Below, in pieces: positions 1 through 12,393 of a stretch of DNA of 39,066 bases; position 1 is the first letter of the stretch, and the number at the start of each line of letters is the position of its first letter. The position numbers and the translations under genes are program-made. This stretch comes from Gremmenia infestans (lineage: Eukaryota; Ascomycota; Leotiomycetes; Helotiales; Hamatocanthoscyphaceae): positions 1 through 39,066 of the forward strand of contig JAFEVB010000011.1 of assembly GCA_032629725.1 (NCBI GenBank). Reading direction: 5' to 3'. The notes below the pieces were generated by a model. The model was not told the origin of the DNA. It was given only the letters and a program-made list of their open reading frames with translations, and did no database searches.

Positions 1-1276
1 GAAGTACTAAGATTTACTATATCCACCTTTAGCTAGATGCGGTCTTTTAGTCCTAGCTTGTCTGCTGCCTATATAGCTAATATAATAGAGGCTCTAAGAT
101 TATACTTACTTTTTAAGTAAAGAGTTCTTTATAACCTAATAAGATTTTCTTGCTTATCTCTTTATTTAAGATCGCTCTATAATAAAGAACTAGCATCTAT
201 CTTATATTAAGGCTCCTTTATATCTATTTCCCTAGCTTTACTACTTCTAATATATCTGCTATTACGCGTAATACTATAGCTTCTTTTCCTACTACTCTTT
301 TATAATAGAGTCTTATATATATAGTAATACGCTATAGTATTAATCGCACCTAAGAAGCTTAAATAAATCAAAGAGGTATAGTCTTTATATAACGGATATA
401 TAGGCAAGAAAAATAAAAAGCCTCTTAAGTTATACTAAGAGTTATATAGAGATAAGTTTTATTAGAAGCTTAAAGTATAGACGGTTAGCTTAAACTTATT
501 ATTTATAGAGCTTATTAAAATAGACCTTTTCTACTAAACACGTTATAGTATATTATTATCAGCTCTTTAAATAATAAGCTAGATAATATATAGAGTAGTT
601 ATAGTAATATAAACTCTAGACGCGGAGCTCTTTTTAAATATATTATTAGCTAGAGAATTATTCTAAAGTCTGTCTTATTCTTTAACTAGGGCGGTATTAG
701 CCTAGCCTTTAGCTTTCTTTCTAGATAAGGTCTATAGGATATATAAGAGTAAATATATACTTAAGAGGTAAGGGCTATAGGTATACTAATTAAGGATCTT
801 ATATATAGTAATATCTAAGATAGAATAATACTTATAGAGTTCCTAGAAAGTATTATTTAAGGCAGTTTTCTATTATCTAAGTTAATATTAGCAGCTTTAT
901 TATATTAGGCGCAAGTTCTTTTTTATAGTATAATTAAGATAATATAGTACTTAAATAAAAAACGTACTTTATTATAGAAATAGTTTATTAAAGAGATTAA
1001 GGCTTTATAGAAAGTAAGATAAAAATTAGAGGAGAAAGAAAGCAGAACGCAACTAAAATAATAATAGTAAGTTAGGTTTAGCGCTACTACTAAGTAGTTC
1101 TAGCATAGCCTACATCTGCGTCTTAAGAGCTATATATAATCGGGCACTTAATTAATATTCTATTTAGTTATATTTTATACTATTAAAACTTGCTATATGC
1201 TTTCTTAAAAGAGGATATTACTTATAGAGCAAGCAAAGACGTCTAGTAGATATGCACTTAATAGAGAATATATCTT

Positions 1277-1372
1277 AGAATAGGTTATAAGATAGAGTAT
1301 AGAGTAGATAAAAGGATAGATTATAGAGTGGATAAAAGGATAGATTATAGGGTAGATATAAAGATAGGAGAG
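1277..1372. repeat. 24-bp minisatellite, about four copies
   Basis: Four consecutive 24-nt units start at about 1277, 1301, 1325 and 1349. The second and third units differ at a single position (A versus G in the fifth or sixth base of AGAGTRGATAAAAGG). The first and fourth are more diverged. The array lies inside the RIP-degraded block. Confidence 0.75.
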
Positions 1373-4300
1373 ATAATATAATACTAGGTAGTAGGTAAAT
1401 CTTCTTATTATTCTTAATAATACTTATATTCTTATCTTTATTTTTCTACTTATCTTTCTTATTATCTTCTAACTCTAAACTAAAGACCTATGTATATACC
1501 TCTTTACTAAAGTGTTTTTTAGCCTTTTTAGCTTACTTAATCCCTTTTTTAATCTAATCTTTCTTATATAATATTATATATTACTAATAATTAATATAGT
1601 TATTAATATAAAAAGTATCTTAGGCTGTCGGCCTTATATAAAACCCCCTAGCTAGAATATAAGCACTTTTAAGAATCTCTTCTAGCATCTAGTACCCTTA
1701 ATCCTATAGTCCTTTAGGCTTCTAGACTTTTAGTACTTTTAGACGTAAGACTTTAATTATTCTATAGATCGGATAAAGCTCTCTATCTTTCTCTTTAAGC
1801 GGATATATATTAAGAAGAAAAACTAGATATAAGATAGGCTTTCCTTTTATATCTAGGTTCTCTAGATTAAACACGCGCAAGATAGCTTAGATTTTAGCTA
1901 CCCTTTTTCTATCTAGTGGATTTTATTAGAGTGTTTTATTATCTTTATACTTATTCTTATCTATTAGTATATCTATTTATATCTAATAGTAATTATTTTA
2001 AGGCCCTTTTTTATACTAGCTAGAACTGCATCTAATTATCTCGCTCTTAAGAGTATTAGGATTGGATTTATTATAACTATCTACTTTCTAATACTAAGCT
2101 AAACTAGCAAATTAGATAGGGTAATTATATAGCTATTTAGGATCTAGCTTAAATTTCAGCCTCTAGTAGTAGTAGATGCGGGCTCCTTTTCTAATCGGCG
2201 TTCTTAAATAAACTAAGATAAAGCTATTAGAAAACCTCTTAACTTAAAAGCTTTCTAAGCCTTAGTAGCTAAAGTAGTAACGTTTAGATTAAATTTTATA
2301 GCTGTAAAGGATAGTCTAAGCTCGTATGCTAATAGAGAGCATTTCTATGCACTAATTTATAATAGTTATATTATAACTATTATCTATTATCTCTTAGGGT
2401 TAAATACTATTTTTAATAGATATATTATATAATAGAGCAGTACCAAGTTTATTGCTCTAAGATTTATATCTTAAGTGTTCTATTTAGCTATCTAAGTTAA
2501 CTATCTATAAATACTATCTTTCTTATTTATTCTATTAAAAAAGTCTTTTAAAAGAAATTAGTATAGCGCTTTTATAAACGTGATATTATATCTATTTGCA
2601 GCTCTAAACTAAATAATAAACTTAATATAGTAGCATAGAGCATAAAATTTAGGATAGTGCTAATAGGCATCGCTATCTTTTCCTACTAGTTAGTACTTAG
2701 TAAAGGTATTTTTATAAGTATCTAATTAAATAAGATATTAATAGAGGTAGTTTAGTATCTCTTTATTTTATACTTTATAGTTGCAAATAAATATAAAGTT
2801 AATAAGTGCCTAAGTATAAGAAAGTGCTAAAGGTATAGTATTAACTAGTAATAGAGTAATAACTAGAATAATAATTTAAAGGAGGTTAAGCTCTTTATCC
2901 TCTATTATCTAAGACAAATTACTAAACTTATAGAAATGCTTTAGTCCTAGAAAGGCTAGCATAAGATTAAAAAGAGCATCTAATAAAACTAGACCAGGTA
3001 ATTGCTTATAACTCCTATCTAATCTTTTAAAGCCCTTTATAGCTCTCTTACTAGATATTAGCTTATGGATTAGCTTAATAATCTAATAAATCAAGTTTTA
3101 AAATATACTCTTAAGTAGTTAATAAAGGATATCTATTAAGATGCTCTTATATATATTAGTATAAAGATGTTTCTAAGTAAAGTATATATTTTAATAGATC
3201 TAATTAGAATTAGTCGGAGGAATGTTTTCTGCGTCTTACTAATTTATTTGATCTTTTATTTATTTATAGGTGCGTAATAGCCACTTCTTTAAAATGTTTT
3301 ATAACTTGTTCTATAGCACCTAATATATCCTATACTATCTTAAGGATTTAATACTAGTAATAAGAGCTACTTCTTAATAGTCTACTAAGTAGTTTAAAAG
3401 AATTAGGTAATAATCCCGAATTTTATCATTTATATACTAGACTAGCTACCTACTTTTAGCTAGTTTAGTAAGAGCTATCTATTATTAGTATAGGTTTAGT
3501 AAAAAAAGCCTTAGGAACTCACGCGATAATATAATACTTATACTTTTATAGTAAAGCTCTAATTATAGCTTCTATACTATATCTTTATCTAACTTCTTTA
3601 TAATCTGCTTTAATATTAGTAATAGTATAATAAGCATTATTCTAGGTCGATTTTAGCCATATTATAGAGCCTAAGACAAATTCGCTAGAACGGCATATAG
3701 GGGCTAAGTAGTTATATCTCCTCTATATTAAGTTATTAAAGTTTTATCTAATCTAATATATACTAGAATAATCGTTCTACTAGAAGGAACTTTCTTTTAT
3801 ATCTTCTATTACTAATCTATAGTATATATCTTATCTTAAACTCTTTTATACCTATTACTATTATTCTAATACTTCTAAACAGGTGCCTAAATAAGATCTT
3901 TAGTAAAGGGCTTATAACTAAGTATAAATTCTAAAACTCTTTAAATTAGGCAATAATAAAAAATATGCTTCTTAGACTCTCTACTAACTACTTAAGAGTT
4001 AATTATAATCTTTTTTATCTTCTACTAATTATTACCTAGTATTCTATAAGAAATCTTATAGGTTATATATATTAAATCCGCGTAGCTATTAATAGTACTA
4101 TCTATATTTTAAGTATTATTTCTAAGTAATAGCTAGCTAAAGTAGTTCTTAATAGCAGCTTTATTAACTCGAGCTCTTAAAAACTAATTAGCTAGATCCT
4201 AGTTATACTTAGAAATAAAGAGAGTATAAAGTTATTTCTTATTAAATATTATAGAAGGTATTAGCTAGTCTTTAAGCGGAGTATAATCTTTCTTTAAGTT

Positions 4301-4988
4301 ATCTAAGATTAAAGTTCTTATAGTAGGGCTACTATCTTATTTATTATCTCTAAAGAAGATATATTAGGTTACTATACTACTATTGCTTTTTAGAAGGCTA
4401 TCTTATATCTTATTTAAGTCTAATACGTCTATATTACTATATTCGTTCGGGTTTAGTATATTAATATCTATTCTATCTTACGCGTCTAGTAATAGCTATA
4501 TAAAAGGAGGGATCTGGAGCGCGCTTAGTACTCTAAAATCTGCGAATTCGTCTTTAATACTCTCTATATCTATTTTATTAGCTACTTATTTATTAGCCTA
4601 TAATAATAAGCTAGCGTTCTAAATAACTAACTACCTAGAACGTTACGCGCCTCTCTCTCTCTTAGCTACTTATATATTAACTTCTCTAATAAACATATTA
4701 GCATCTGCTTTATATTATAATTATCACCTATCTATATATTCTTATCTATCTTAAACCTATCTTCGTCTATCTTATTATAATATAAGAAGAAGGATATTAC
4801 TAGTATCGCACCTAAAAGGCTAGATTGATCTTTTATTATATATAAAAGGTTTTATCTTTTTAAAACCACGTATTTATATTTAGTAATACCTTATAGTATC
4901 TTATACTTCTTTCAATATTAAATACACCTCTGCTCTATAGAGAGTATAATAAAAAAAAGATTATAGTTTATTTTTATAGTACGGGGTT

Positions 4989-5214
4989 TAGTTGCTACGA
5001 GATTATAATAGTCTAATAAAAGTTAATATAGCTTAAATTATAGTAAAATCTAAACACGTCTTAATTAATATTAACTTATAGATACTAGACTAGTAGAAAG
5101 ATATAAGAAATACCTTTTAGAACGTTTTCTTAAAAGTTAGTAAATCTTTAGGGCTAGAGGTATAGTTGCTGCGAGATTATACTAGTTTAATAAAGGTTAA
5201 TACGGCTTAAATTA
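4989..5214. repeat. diverged direct repeat, 174-bp spacing
   Basis: A 52-nt stretch at 4989-5040, beginning TAGTTGCTACGAGATTAT, recurs at 5163-5214, beginning TAGTTGCTGCGAGATTAT. The two copies differ at six positions, five of them transitions. Sequence after each copy also shows faint similarity, so the unit may be a tandem duplication of about 174 bp rather than two isolated boxes. Confidence 0.7.
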
Positions 5215-6705
5215 GAGTTTTGCCACTTAAAAATATATACGTATATATATTAGTTTAAGTAATAGGTATTAGTAGATAGCTAAGATATAAAGAAAAGAAC
5301 TTTTCTCCTATTTATTATTAGGCACCTTTTACTAGTTTATAAATCCATCCTAAAAAAGCAATCTAAATACCCTAATCTAATCTATTATATCTTCTTAGAC
5401 TTTATTAAAATCCTTATCTATCTGCTAATACTAAGATTAGAAGTTTAAGAGGCTATCTTAAGAAGATAATAATACTAGATTCTTCTATTTGCCTTTACCT
5501 TTACTATTAATTCTCTTAAGCTTACTAACCTTTTATATTACTGCAATTATAATACCCTTTTTAAAGTTATTTCTCTCTTAAATACTATTCTTAACTATTA
5601 AGTTAATATTAGTAAAGGTCTAGTAGTAGGTAAACTTATTCTTATTTCTTAGCTAATAGTAATAATAAAAAGCTTAGTCTATTATTTCTAGTTAGTAATT
5701 AACTTCTAAGAAAGTAATAGATATAGCTTTAGGCAGATTAAGACTATATAATAAGCAACTACTTATAGTAATAATAAAATAAAGGGTTCTTTAGTTAGCT
5801 ATAGGTATAGAGCTGCTTAAGTCTATAGAGAACCGATTAAGCTACTTAGTTTACTTAGATTAACTATTTAATTAAGTTATAAAGATTAAGTTATTATTAG
5901 CAGGTTTTTTAAGCTAGTTAACCTTATACTTTAGGAACTAAAGCTATAGAATTAAAGGCTTAATTTATAATTTTTAAGAGGATTTAACTTATAAGATATA
6001 TATAATAGGTAATAGAAAAGAAAAAAGATATAAAAATATAATATATAGGTTTATTTTTAGCATTCTTATAATCCTTCCACTTTTTAAGAACTTTCTATAA
6101 ATAATTAATCTTGCTAGATAACTTAAAGATCGCATCTATATTAGTAAAATATAGATTAGACTTAGTCTCTTAAACCTAGTAAGAAGCACTATTTTTTTCT
6201 TATATATATTATAACTACTTACTTTATATTAATTTAAGAAGTATGCTATCTCTATCCTTTAATTCTATTATATAAGAGAAAAAAGAATAGATATAAGAGT
6301 AATAATAAACTTTAGTATTATCCTTTTTAAGAGGCTTATATCTGCTGGCTAGGCTATAGTAGTTCCGCTTATACTACGCCTTCTTTCTATTATACTCCGT
6401 ATCTTCTATAGCTTTAATATTAGTAATATGTTTATTCTATTTGTTACTATACTTATAGTCTAACTATTTAAAGCGATTTGTAGGTAATTCTATAATATAG
6501 CTACTATATTATAATTTTGCTTTTTTTTTAAATCTTACTATTTTATAGTATTTTCTATAAAATAAACTACTAATTAGTATTAGTATTATAAGTATTAATA
6601 TATAATTACTTTTCTACTATATAGTATAAACTTGATTCTAGATATTCTAGTTAATAATACTTAGTATTTTAGATAGTATTATAAATATAAAAAAGTAATA
6701 CTTTT

Positions 6706-8246
6706 TTACTAACTAAGCTATACTAAATTATATAACTAGAAAAGTCAGAATATATAATATAGTTTATAATATAGTTTATAATACAGATTACTTATATTCT
6801 AATAATACTAAGAATAAAATATTTTTTATTTTAAAAAAGGTTAAAATAATATATTTTACTAGAAAGCGGTTTAATTATAACTTTTTCTATATAGTTAATA
6901 AAAAGCTTATTATTATTTCTATATCTATTTTAATAAAAAATAACTTATAGCAGCTAGCGCTTTAGTAGCTTAGTATATAGTTTAATAAAAAGCTTTTTTT
7001 TTAAATATATATAGTAGAATATATATATAAAGCTTAGAAAGTAGTATATTATATATAAGATCTAGTATAAATAGTTTATAGCTTTCTAGTACTAGTATTT
7101 TATAAAGTAGTTATTATATATATTATTCTTTTAATACTCTATAATATAGAAGCTTAATATTATAGATAGAATAAGTTATTTAAACTTATATAAGCTAATT
7201 AATAAAAGATAGTTAATATTTATATTAGCTAGTATATTAATCTTATAGAATATATACTATTTCTAGTAGCTAAAAATATACTTCTAGTCTAGAGAATCTT
7301 TTTTATTACTATACTTTTCTAAAATATAAGCTTTTTTTCTATTTTTATAATATTAGAAAAAGTAAAGCTTTAATTTATAATATAACTTAAAATAATTAAT
7401 ACTAACTACCTTTTAATCTAATAGATCTAGCTTTTATAAATTATATAAGATAAAAAAGCTAGTATAATCTAATAAGTAAAAACTAAGATATAGTATCTTA
7501 GATTTTTTCTATTAGATATTTTTTACTTTTAACTTTTTTTTTATAGTACTTTCTAGACTATAGAATAGACTCTATAGATAGCTTATATAAAAGCTTATAA
7601 TATACTATAATATTAGAATTTAATAAAATCTAGAATATATAAATATTTCTAGAAATAAAAAAATAGATAAGCTAATAGATAAAAAGACTCGAATAAAAGT
7701 ACTATATAATATAGATTTTATAAAAGAATCTATAGTTAATAGAATTAGATTAATCTACTAATAAGAAAAGCTAGCAGTCTAATAGTAGTAGTAGATAGAA
7801 TATAATATAAAGCTTTAAAAATACTATAAGTTATTTAAACTAAAATATTATATTAAATCTTTCTTTAAACTTAAGCTTTTAAGACTTATATTCTACTATT
7901 TTCTAGTACTTTAAATATAGTATAAAGACTTTAAATAGTATTATAAAAAGTTTAAATATTTTAATACTAAAATAATATAGAAGCTAAAACTATAGCTAGA
8001 AAAAGTAGCTTTTCTCTTTTTTAATTTTCTATCTAATTACTATAAAAGTAGAACTAGATAAAAGCTAAGATTAAAGTAATTAAAATACTATTATAGTTAA
8101 ATAACTTAAATAGATATATTAAAACTTATAAATATAATTATAAAATTAGAAAGGTTTTTTAACTAGCTAAGTATAATAATTATAATATAATAAAATTATT
8201 ACTAGTTACTAACTAAGCTAGCGCTAAGTTGTATGACTAAAAAGGC
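6706..8246. repeat. pair of direct repeats exactly 1500 bp apart
   Basis: TTACTAACTAAGCTA at 6706-6720 is repeated exactly at 8206-8220. Similarity continues for about 25 bases: the right copy reads CTAAGTTGTATGACTAAAAA where the left reads CTAAATTATATAACTAGAAA. Most differences are G in the right copy against A in the left, including TTG to TTA and ATG to ATA, as RIP would produce. The boxes may be ends of two related decayed elements. The right box lies about 50 bp from the end of the AT-rich block. Confidence 0.65.
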
Positions 8247-8297
8247 TTAGTTATATTATATATATAAAAACCTATATAGTTTTTATATTACTAGCTT

Positions 8298-9603
8298 TTA
8301 TAAAGCTATTGCTTTCTTTGCTAAATCCTCTCTTTGCTTATTTCTCTCATCAATTCCAGTATTGATATTAAAATGCGCGCGCTTAATCGAATGAAAAAAG
8401 GTGTGCGCCGTGACTCCTTTAACCGGGTCTTGAAAATCACCAGTAATGGCGGTGGTGAGACTGTCGGTATCTATAGGAATGGGGTAATGTGCCCGCAGGA
8501 CGAAAACTATTGAATACCGAAAGCGGCGTGTGGAGCTTTCTAGGTGTTGTTCAAGGCTGGAACTCGGGTAGGAGCGAACAAGGTGACCACCAGAACGATA
8601 TCGAGAGTTTGTTAGGCGCTCAAGTTGCCTACCAGCAAGAATACTTCCGGCCGGTGACTCAAAGCTTTTCTCGATAGGAAACCACGATTGGGCGTGCCGG
8701 TCCCATACTTCAAGGCCGGGTTTATCGCCAATCACAAGACTGAGGAGGCCAAGATCTCGGTGGGCTGGATATTGTCAATGGTTGTGCTGGGATGCAGGGT
8801 CAAATGTATACTAACGTTCGGCAACAGTCTTGGGTTGGTCTTTCTCGAATCCTTCATACCGGAAAAGACGCAACATAGTCGCTGTCTTCTCCATGCTTAG
8901 TCTGCTGCAAGGCTTCGAATAAACATCTAATGCTTTAGCTGGTAGCTCCAAGCTCTCAGCTACTCGACCTAGCTGATCATTTAAAAGATCCCCAGCTACC
9001 GCCCCTGCAAAGGAAGAGTCAGCATATATAATTCTCGACATTGTGTGATTTAGTAGAATGCGAGAAAGATCGACAGAGTATGTTTGCCGGCATGCGTTGT
9101 GAATATATTAGAAAGAAAATACTGATTTTATGTTTGTTGATGAAGAGTCAAAAAATACCGACTGTCTTACAAAATGTTCTTGCGGCTTCAAGTAGTTCCG
9201 GCGGCGTATTGTCTAAGCTTCGAAGTGTGATGAATTCCTTTTCCCCCTCGACGAAACTCCAACCTTCCTCACTTCCTTCCTTGGTTTTGAAGGCGTGTTT
9301 TTGGGCTGTGGGGAGATCGAAGAATGACTTGCTCGCCTGAAATAAGGCCTGTGCGCTACTATATAATGCGTCCTTTTTAACTGGTGTCTGGTATGTGATC
9401 TTCGTCCAGCCTTGATCTGCAAGAGCGAACTGGTGCTCTGGAAGTACGAGGGGAAGATTGACGACTTTAAGAGGTGGCAGAGAATGCGGAACACTAGCTT
9501 GCTCTCCAGTTCCGAGAGACTGTTCCTGGCTGTCAGGCGGTTGTTTATGTCGTCGTGGGATGATCCTTGAGCCAATTGATTTGATTGTGGAAAGGAAAGG
9601 CAT
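8298..9603 (-). CDS. 2-oxoglutarate/Fe(II)-dependent dioxygenase, isopenicillin-N-synthase-like
   Basis: Three exons: 9603-9171, 9004-8816 and 8764-8298, giving 362 residues. Intron 1 (166 nt) has donor GTAAGA and acceptor TTTGCAG and restores Trp145 across the junction; intron 2 (51 nt) has GTTAGT and CAG and restores the VAEPHRDLGLLSL segment. All catalytic elements are visible: the iron ligands His209-x-Asp211 and His268 (RYRSGGHLV), and an RYS (R290-x-S292) that fits the 2-oxoglutarate carboxylate site. The N-terminal part matches the non-haem dioxygenase N domain. Family members oxidise small molecules, often in secondary metabolism; the substrate here cannot be read from sequence. The stop codon lies about 8 bp from the RIP-degraded block, so the 3' UTR must run into AT-rich DNA. 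Confidence 0.85.
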
Positions 9604-10600
9604 AGTTGCGCGATGTTTTTGAAACGGCCAACTTTGGTCCCCTGATTTCCTGATAAGTGTTGTTCGCTTCTTCTAAAATGTGAACAAAGCAAGCAGAAGC
9701 GGATTGAATCTGACCAGAGGTGGTGGTGGTGGCGCCAGGCATCCACTGTAAGGTATTCAGGCAATACAACCTCAGGCCGTGAAGGTATCGTACCACCTCA
9801 ACTTATTAAAAATCTACCTAGCTAAAGTAGACACATATACCTCTTTACATAGACATATATTGCTTCGATGTTCCTTTTGCTAGAGTTGGGTACTATAACC
9901 TCCAGAGGGATTTAACCAAGTCGTCTGCTTCTGGCTGCTGGTAAGAGTTTTCCAAGGTTTACAGTACTATGTATCAAGAAAAGGGGCTCGCTTCATCCCC
10001 TAGCCTGCCTTGTTCTTGTCCAAGACGGAAAAGGCGGCACTGATTTCTATTCTTCCAAATTGAGTAGCACATTAAAAAGCTGCAATACTATCAAGGATTT
10101 GTGTCCACCATGAGCTCATGTGCAGCTTCGTTGTTTGCAATACAGACGACTTGCAATGTACTTGTTTACGTTATTAGCAAGATCGCGTATGAATTAGCTT
10201 CTATTATGTTTTGTCTATTACCAAGTTTCGTTTCCTTGTAGATAGATACTTGAATATGCCCTTTTATAAGCTGTATGTGTGCTGTTTGAGGCAGGACGGA
10301 CTGCTCGATGGTTCACGTTCACCCGATTTGTGTAATCTGCCATTTGACAAATCGATACCTATCACAAGAGAACACTAAGCACTCACCCTTCTATAGAGGT
10401 AAACTCTCGGGGTAGTACATCTTATAATAAATTCTAGGTCACGGTGAATGAATTGCAAACAATTTGGTTCTTCCTATTGTTCGCACGCAACGTAAATGTG
10501 AATATGAGGGCCCACAGTAATACTGTTTCCGCATAATTGAGGAAAGTTGTATCTCCAACCCCTCTAGCAGTCTACTTAAGCAGCTCCCTCCCATAATCTC
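9604..10600. other. intergenic region between divergent genes
   Basis: About 1 kb separates the start codons of the oxygenase (-) and the coiled-coil gene (+). I see no further gene. A short AT-richer patch lies around 9797-9880. Both promoters must lie here, but I cannot point to specific elements. Confidence 0.5.
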
Positions 10601-12390
10601 ATGGACAGGGCACATAATACATCTTCACCCGCACAGCGAGCCCCACGACCTTTACGCTTCTATACGAAAATCCCTTGCACTTCAGGACAAGCTCTACAAG
10701 TCCTACTTCGGCTTCTTGCGAATTCGCATTCACATTTCAAGACTTTAGATTCTTGTTTCTCGGGCACTGCACCCAGGTCTCACGGGTTTCTTTCTGCGAA
10801 GCAACACAACCTATACGCTTCGATCAACACACCCGAAAATAATATGCAACCAAGTGTAGGGGAGCGGGCGAAACTGAAGGGCCGGTCGGCGTTTGAGATC
10901 GCAAAAGGCATAGACCCTAGGGATGTGACAGGAAGGAAGAGAGTCTGGGAGGAACGCGGTGAGAGCGAGGAAGATTCCGATGACACCGAAAAAGGACGTA
11001 GAAAGAAAGTCTTGACCAAACACAAGCAATGGTGGAAAAGCAAGCAAGCAGAGATCAAATCGGGGGATCTGGTGCAGGAAGGAGAGGAGTAAGATAACTA
11101 GAATCTCATTTGTTTACCCTCTGGCAGGTTTCAGGGGCTTCTCAGATCTTCTCTAGCGACTTTATCTATAGAGGATTTTAGTCAACCCGTGCGTTTAGTT
11201 CAACGAAGCAACAATTGCTGTACTTTTACAAGCTTACAAAGAAAGCAAAACTAAATGGTGTACTCCGCAGCCCCCTGCTTGACTGGCAAAAAATACTTTA
11301 CGAAGTTCAGAAGAATATCAAGGAAGAGTTTGGAGAACAGAGGCATCTAGACATTAAGAAGAAGGTAAATGCAAAGGTCGTTGCCACGATTAGAGAAGAT
11401 ATCAAGAAGGAACTGGAACTTGAACAAGTCACACTGAAGAAAGAGCTCGTCGCGGCCGCACAAAGGGACTTGGAGGCAAAAACCCAACGACTTCGAGATC
11501 TTGTCGACAGTAAGCTTCGTCCGGAATTCCAGAGACGATTTGAGCAAGAGAGGCGACAAGAGCTGCGCCAGGAAATCGAGGCGGAGCTACGACCATTCTT
11601 GCTTGCAAAGATCCGAGACGAAGAAAGAGGACTTCTGAAGAAGCAAGTTGAGGATGAGTTGCGTGTATTTCTTCTCGCAAAGGTCCGAAAGAAGGAGAAG
11701 GAAGGGATGAAGGCGGAGGTGGAGGTAAAGTTGAGAACAGTCATCGAGAAGGAGATGCGAGAGAGTAATAAGACACAGGAGTTGATTCCGAGGGGTAAGA
11801 GAAGCACTGGGCGAGCCACGAACAAGAAGGGGAAGAGAGCGGTGGTTAGCGATGGGATTGTCCCACGCGAGGACAGTGTCATACTAGAGGAGGAAGCAGA
11901 GGTGGAACGGGAGGGGCCGGATAATATTCCGCGCGAGGGGAGTGTTTCGGTAATTCTCGAAAATGATGCTGATGTCCCAGAGGTGGTTGTCCCAGAACCA
12001 GCCGAGAGAAATGTCGAACAGTTGCGAGGTATTTCACAGGGAGACAGCGTCGAGCATCAGAACACTGCAATCGACGAGAGCCCCGAGATTAATCCTGCCA
12101 GCATGAAAGATTCACCTGATCGAGGGCAAGATCAGGAGCAGGAGCTGGTGGAGCAGGAGCGCCTGGCCCTCCAGAGAGAAAGGGAGTTGTTCCTCAGAAC
12201 CCTAGACAGGACTGGCGAAGAGGAGATCCAGGAGGAGGATAATACTGACCTGGGCGACTATATTGACGGAGACGACGGGGGGGGGTGGAGATGGAGATGG
12301 AGATGGGGACGATTACTTTTAGTGTATTTTCAGACAAGTTTACTCGTAGACGTTGTGGGGAATAGAGGAACAAGCTGTGTACCTAGGTAG
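10601..12390 (+). CDS. coiled-coil protein with 24-residue repeats, unknown function
   Basis: I do not recognise the family. Best model is two exons, 10601-11088 and 11271-12390 (535 residues), joined by a 182-nt intron with donor GTAAGA and acceptor CCGCAG; the donor overlaps the in-frame stop TAA at 11090. The second frame alone has no ATG at its beginning, which supports splicing. An internal start at 10844 (Met82) is possible, since the first 81 residues look like leader sequence. The middle is a long charged helix with a 24-residue period: four units begin at 11503, 11575, 11647 and 11719, each with a core like ELRPFLLAKIR. Acidic, disordered sequence follows. The C-terminus appears frameshifted at a G9 run (12277-12285); with one G fewer the frame ends at 12322 in an acidic Gly-Asp tail. 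Confidence 0.55.
11503..11763 (+). repeat. 72-bp coding repeats (24-aa helical units)
   Basis: Units at 11503-11574, 11575-11646, 11647-11718 and a partial unit at 11719-11763 encode V/I-[DE]-x-[KE]-L-R at the start of each. The second and third units are closest (ELRPFLLAKIRDEE and ELRVFLLAKVRKKE). The charge pattern suggests a continuous single helix or coiled coil. Confidence 0.75.
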
Positions 12391-12393
12391 CAC

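Larger units (their letters stand above)
1..8290. repeat. AT-rich RIP-degraded repeat block, no intact genes
   Basis: The whole block is very rich in TA, with CTA, TAG and TATA everywhere, and poor in CA and TG. This is what repeat-induced point mutation leaves behind (CpA to TpA and, on the other strand, TpG to TpA). Stop codons are dense in all frames and I found no coding exon. The AT content seems to rise further from about 6500 onwards. The right edge is sharp: normal coding composition begins within tens of bases of 8298. The source was probably one or more transposons, but decay is too deep to name a family. The RIP process is known from Pezizomycotina; assigning it here rests on composition by eye and on the paired repeats at 6706 and 8206. 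Confidence 0.85.

Noticed and set aside
4383..4622. 79-codon frame in the AT-rich block (+)
   Set aside because: Composition is that of the RIP block and the product is a run of Ser/Leu/Ile/Tyr without motifs.
9005..9041. In-frame ATG for the middle oxygenase exon
   Set aside because: These bases lie in intron 1; using acceptor TTTGCAG restores Trp145 and the family alignment.
9213..9764. 183-codon minus frame upstream of the oxygenase
   Set aside because: It overlaps exon 1 of the oxygenase in another frame and resembles no protein family.
11215..11270. Separate gene starting at TTG 11215
   Set aside because: The codon is TTG, not ATG, and the frame is better explained as exon 2 of the gene starting at 10601.
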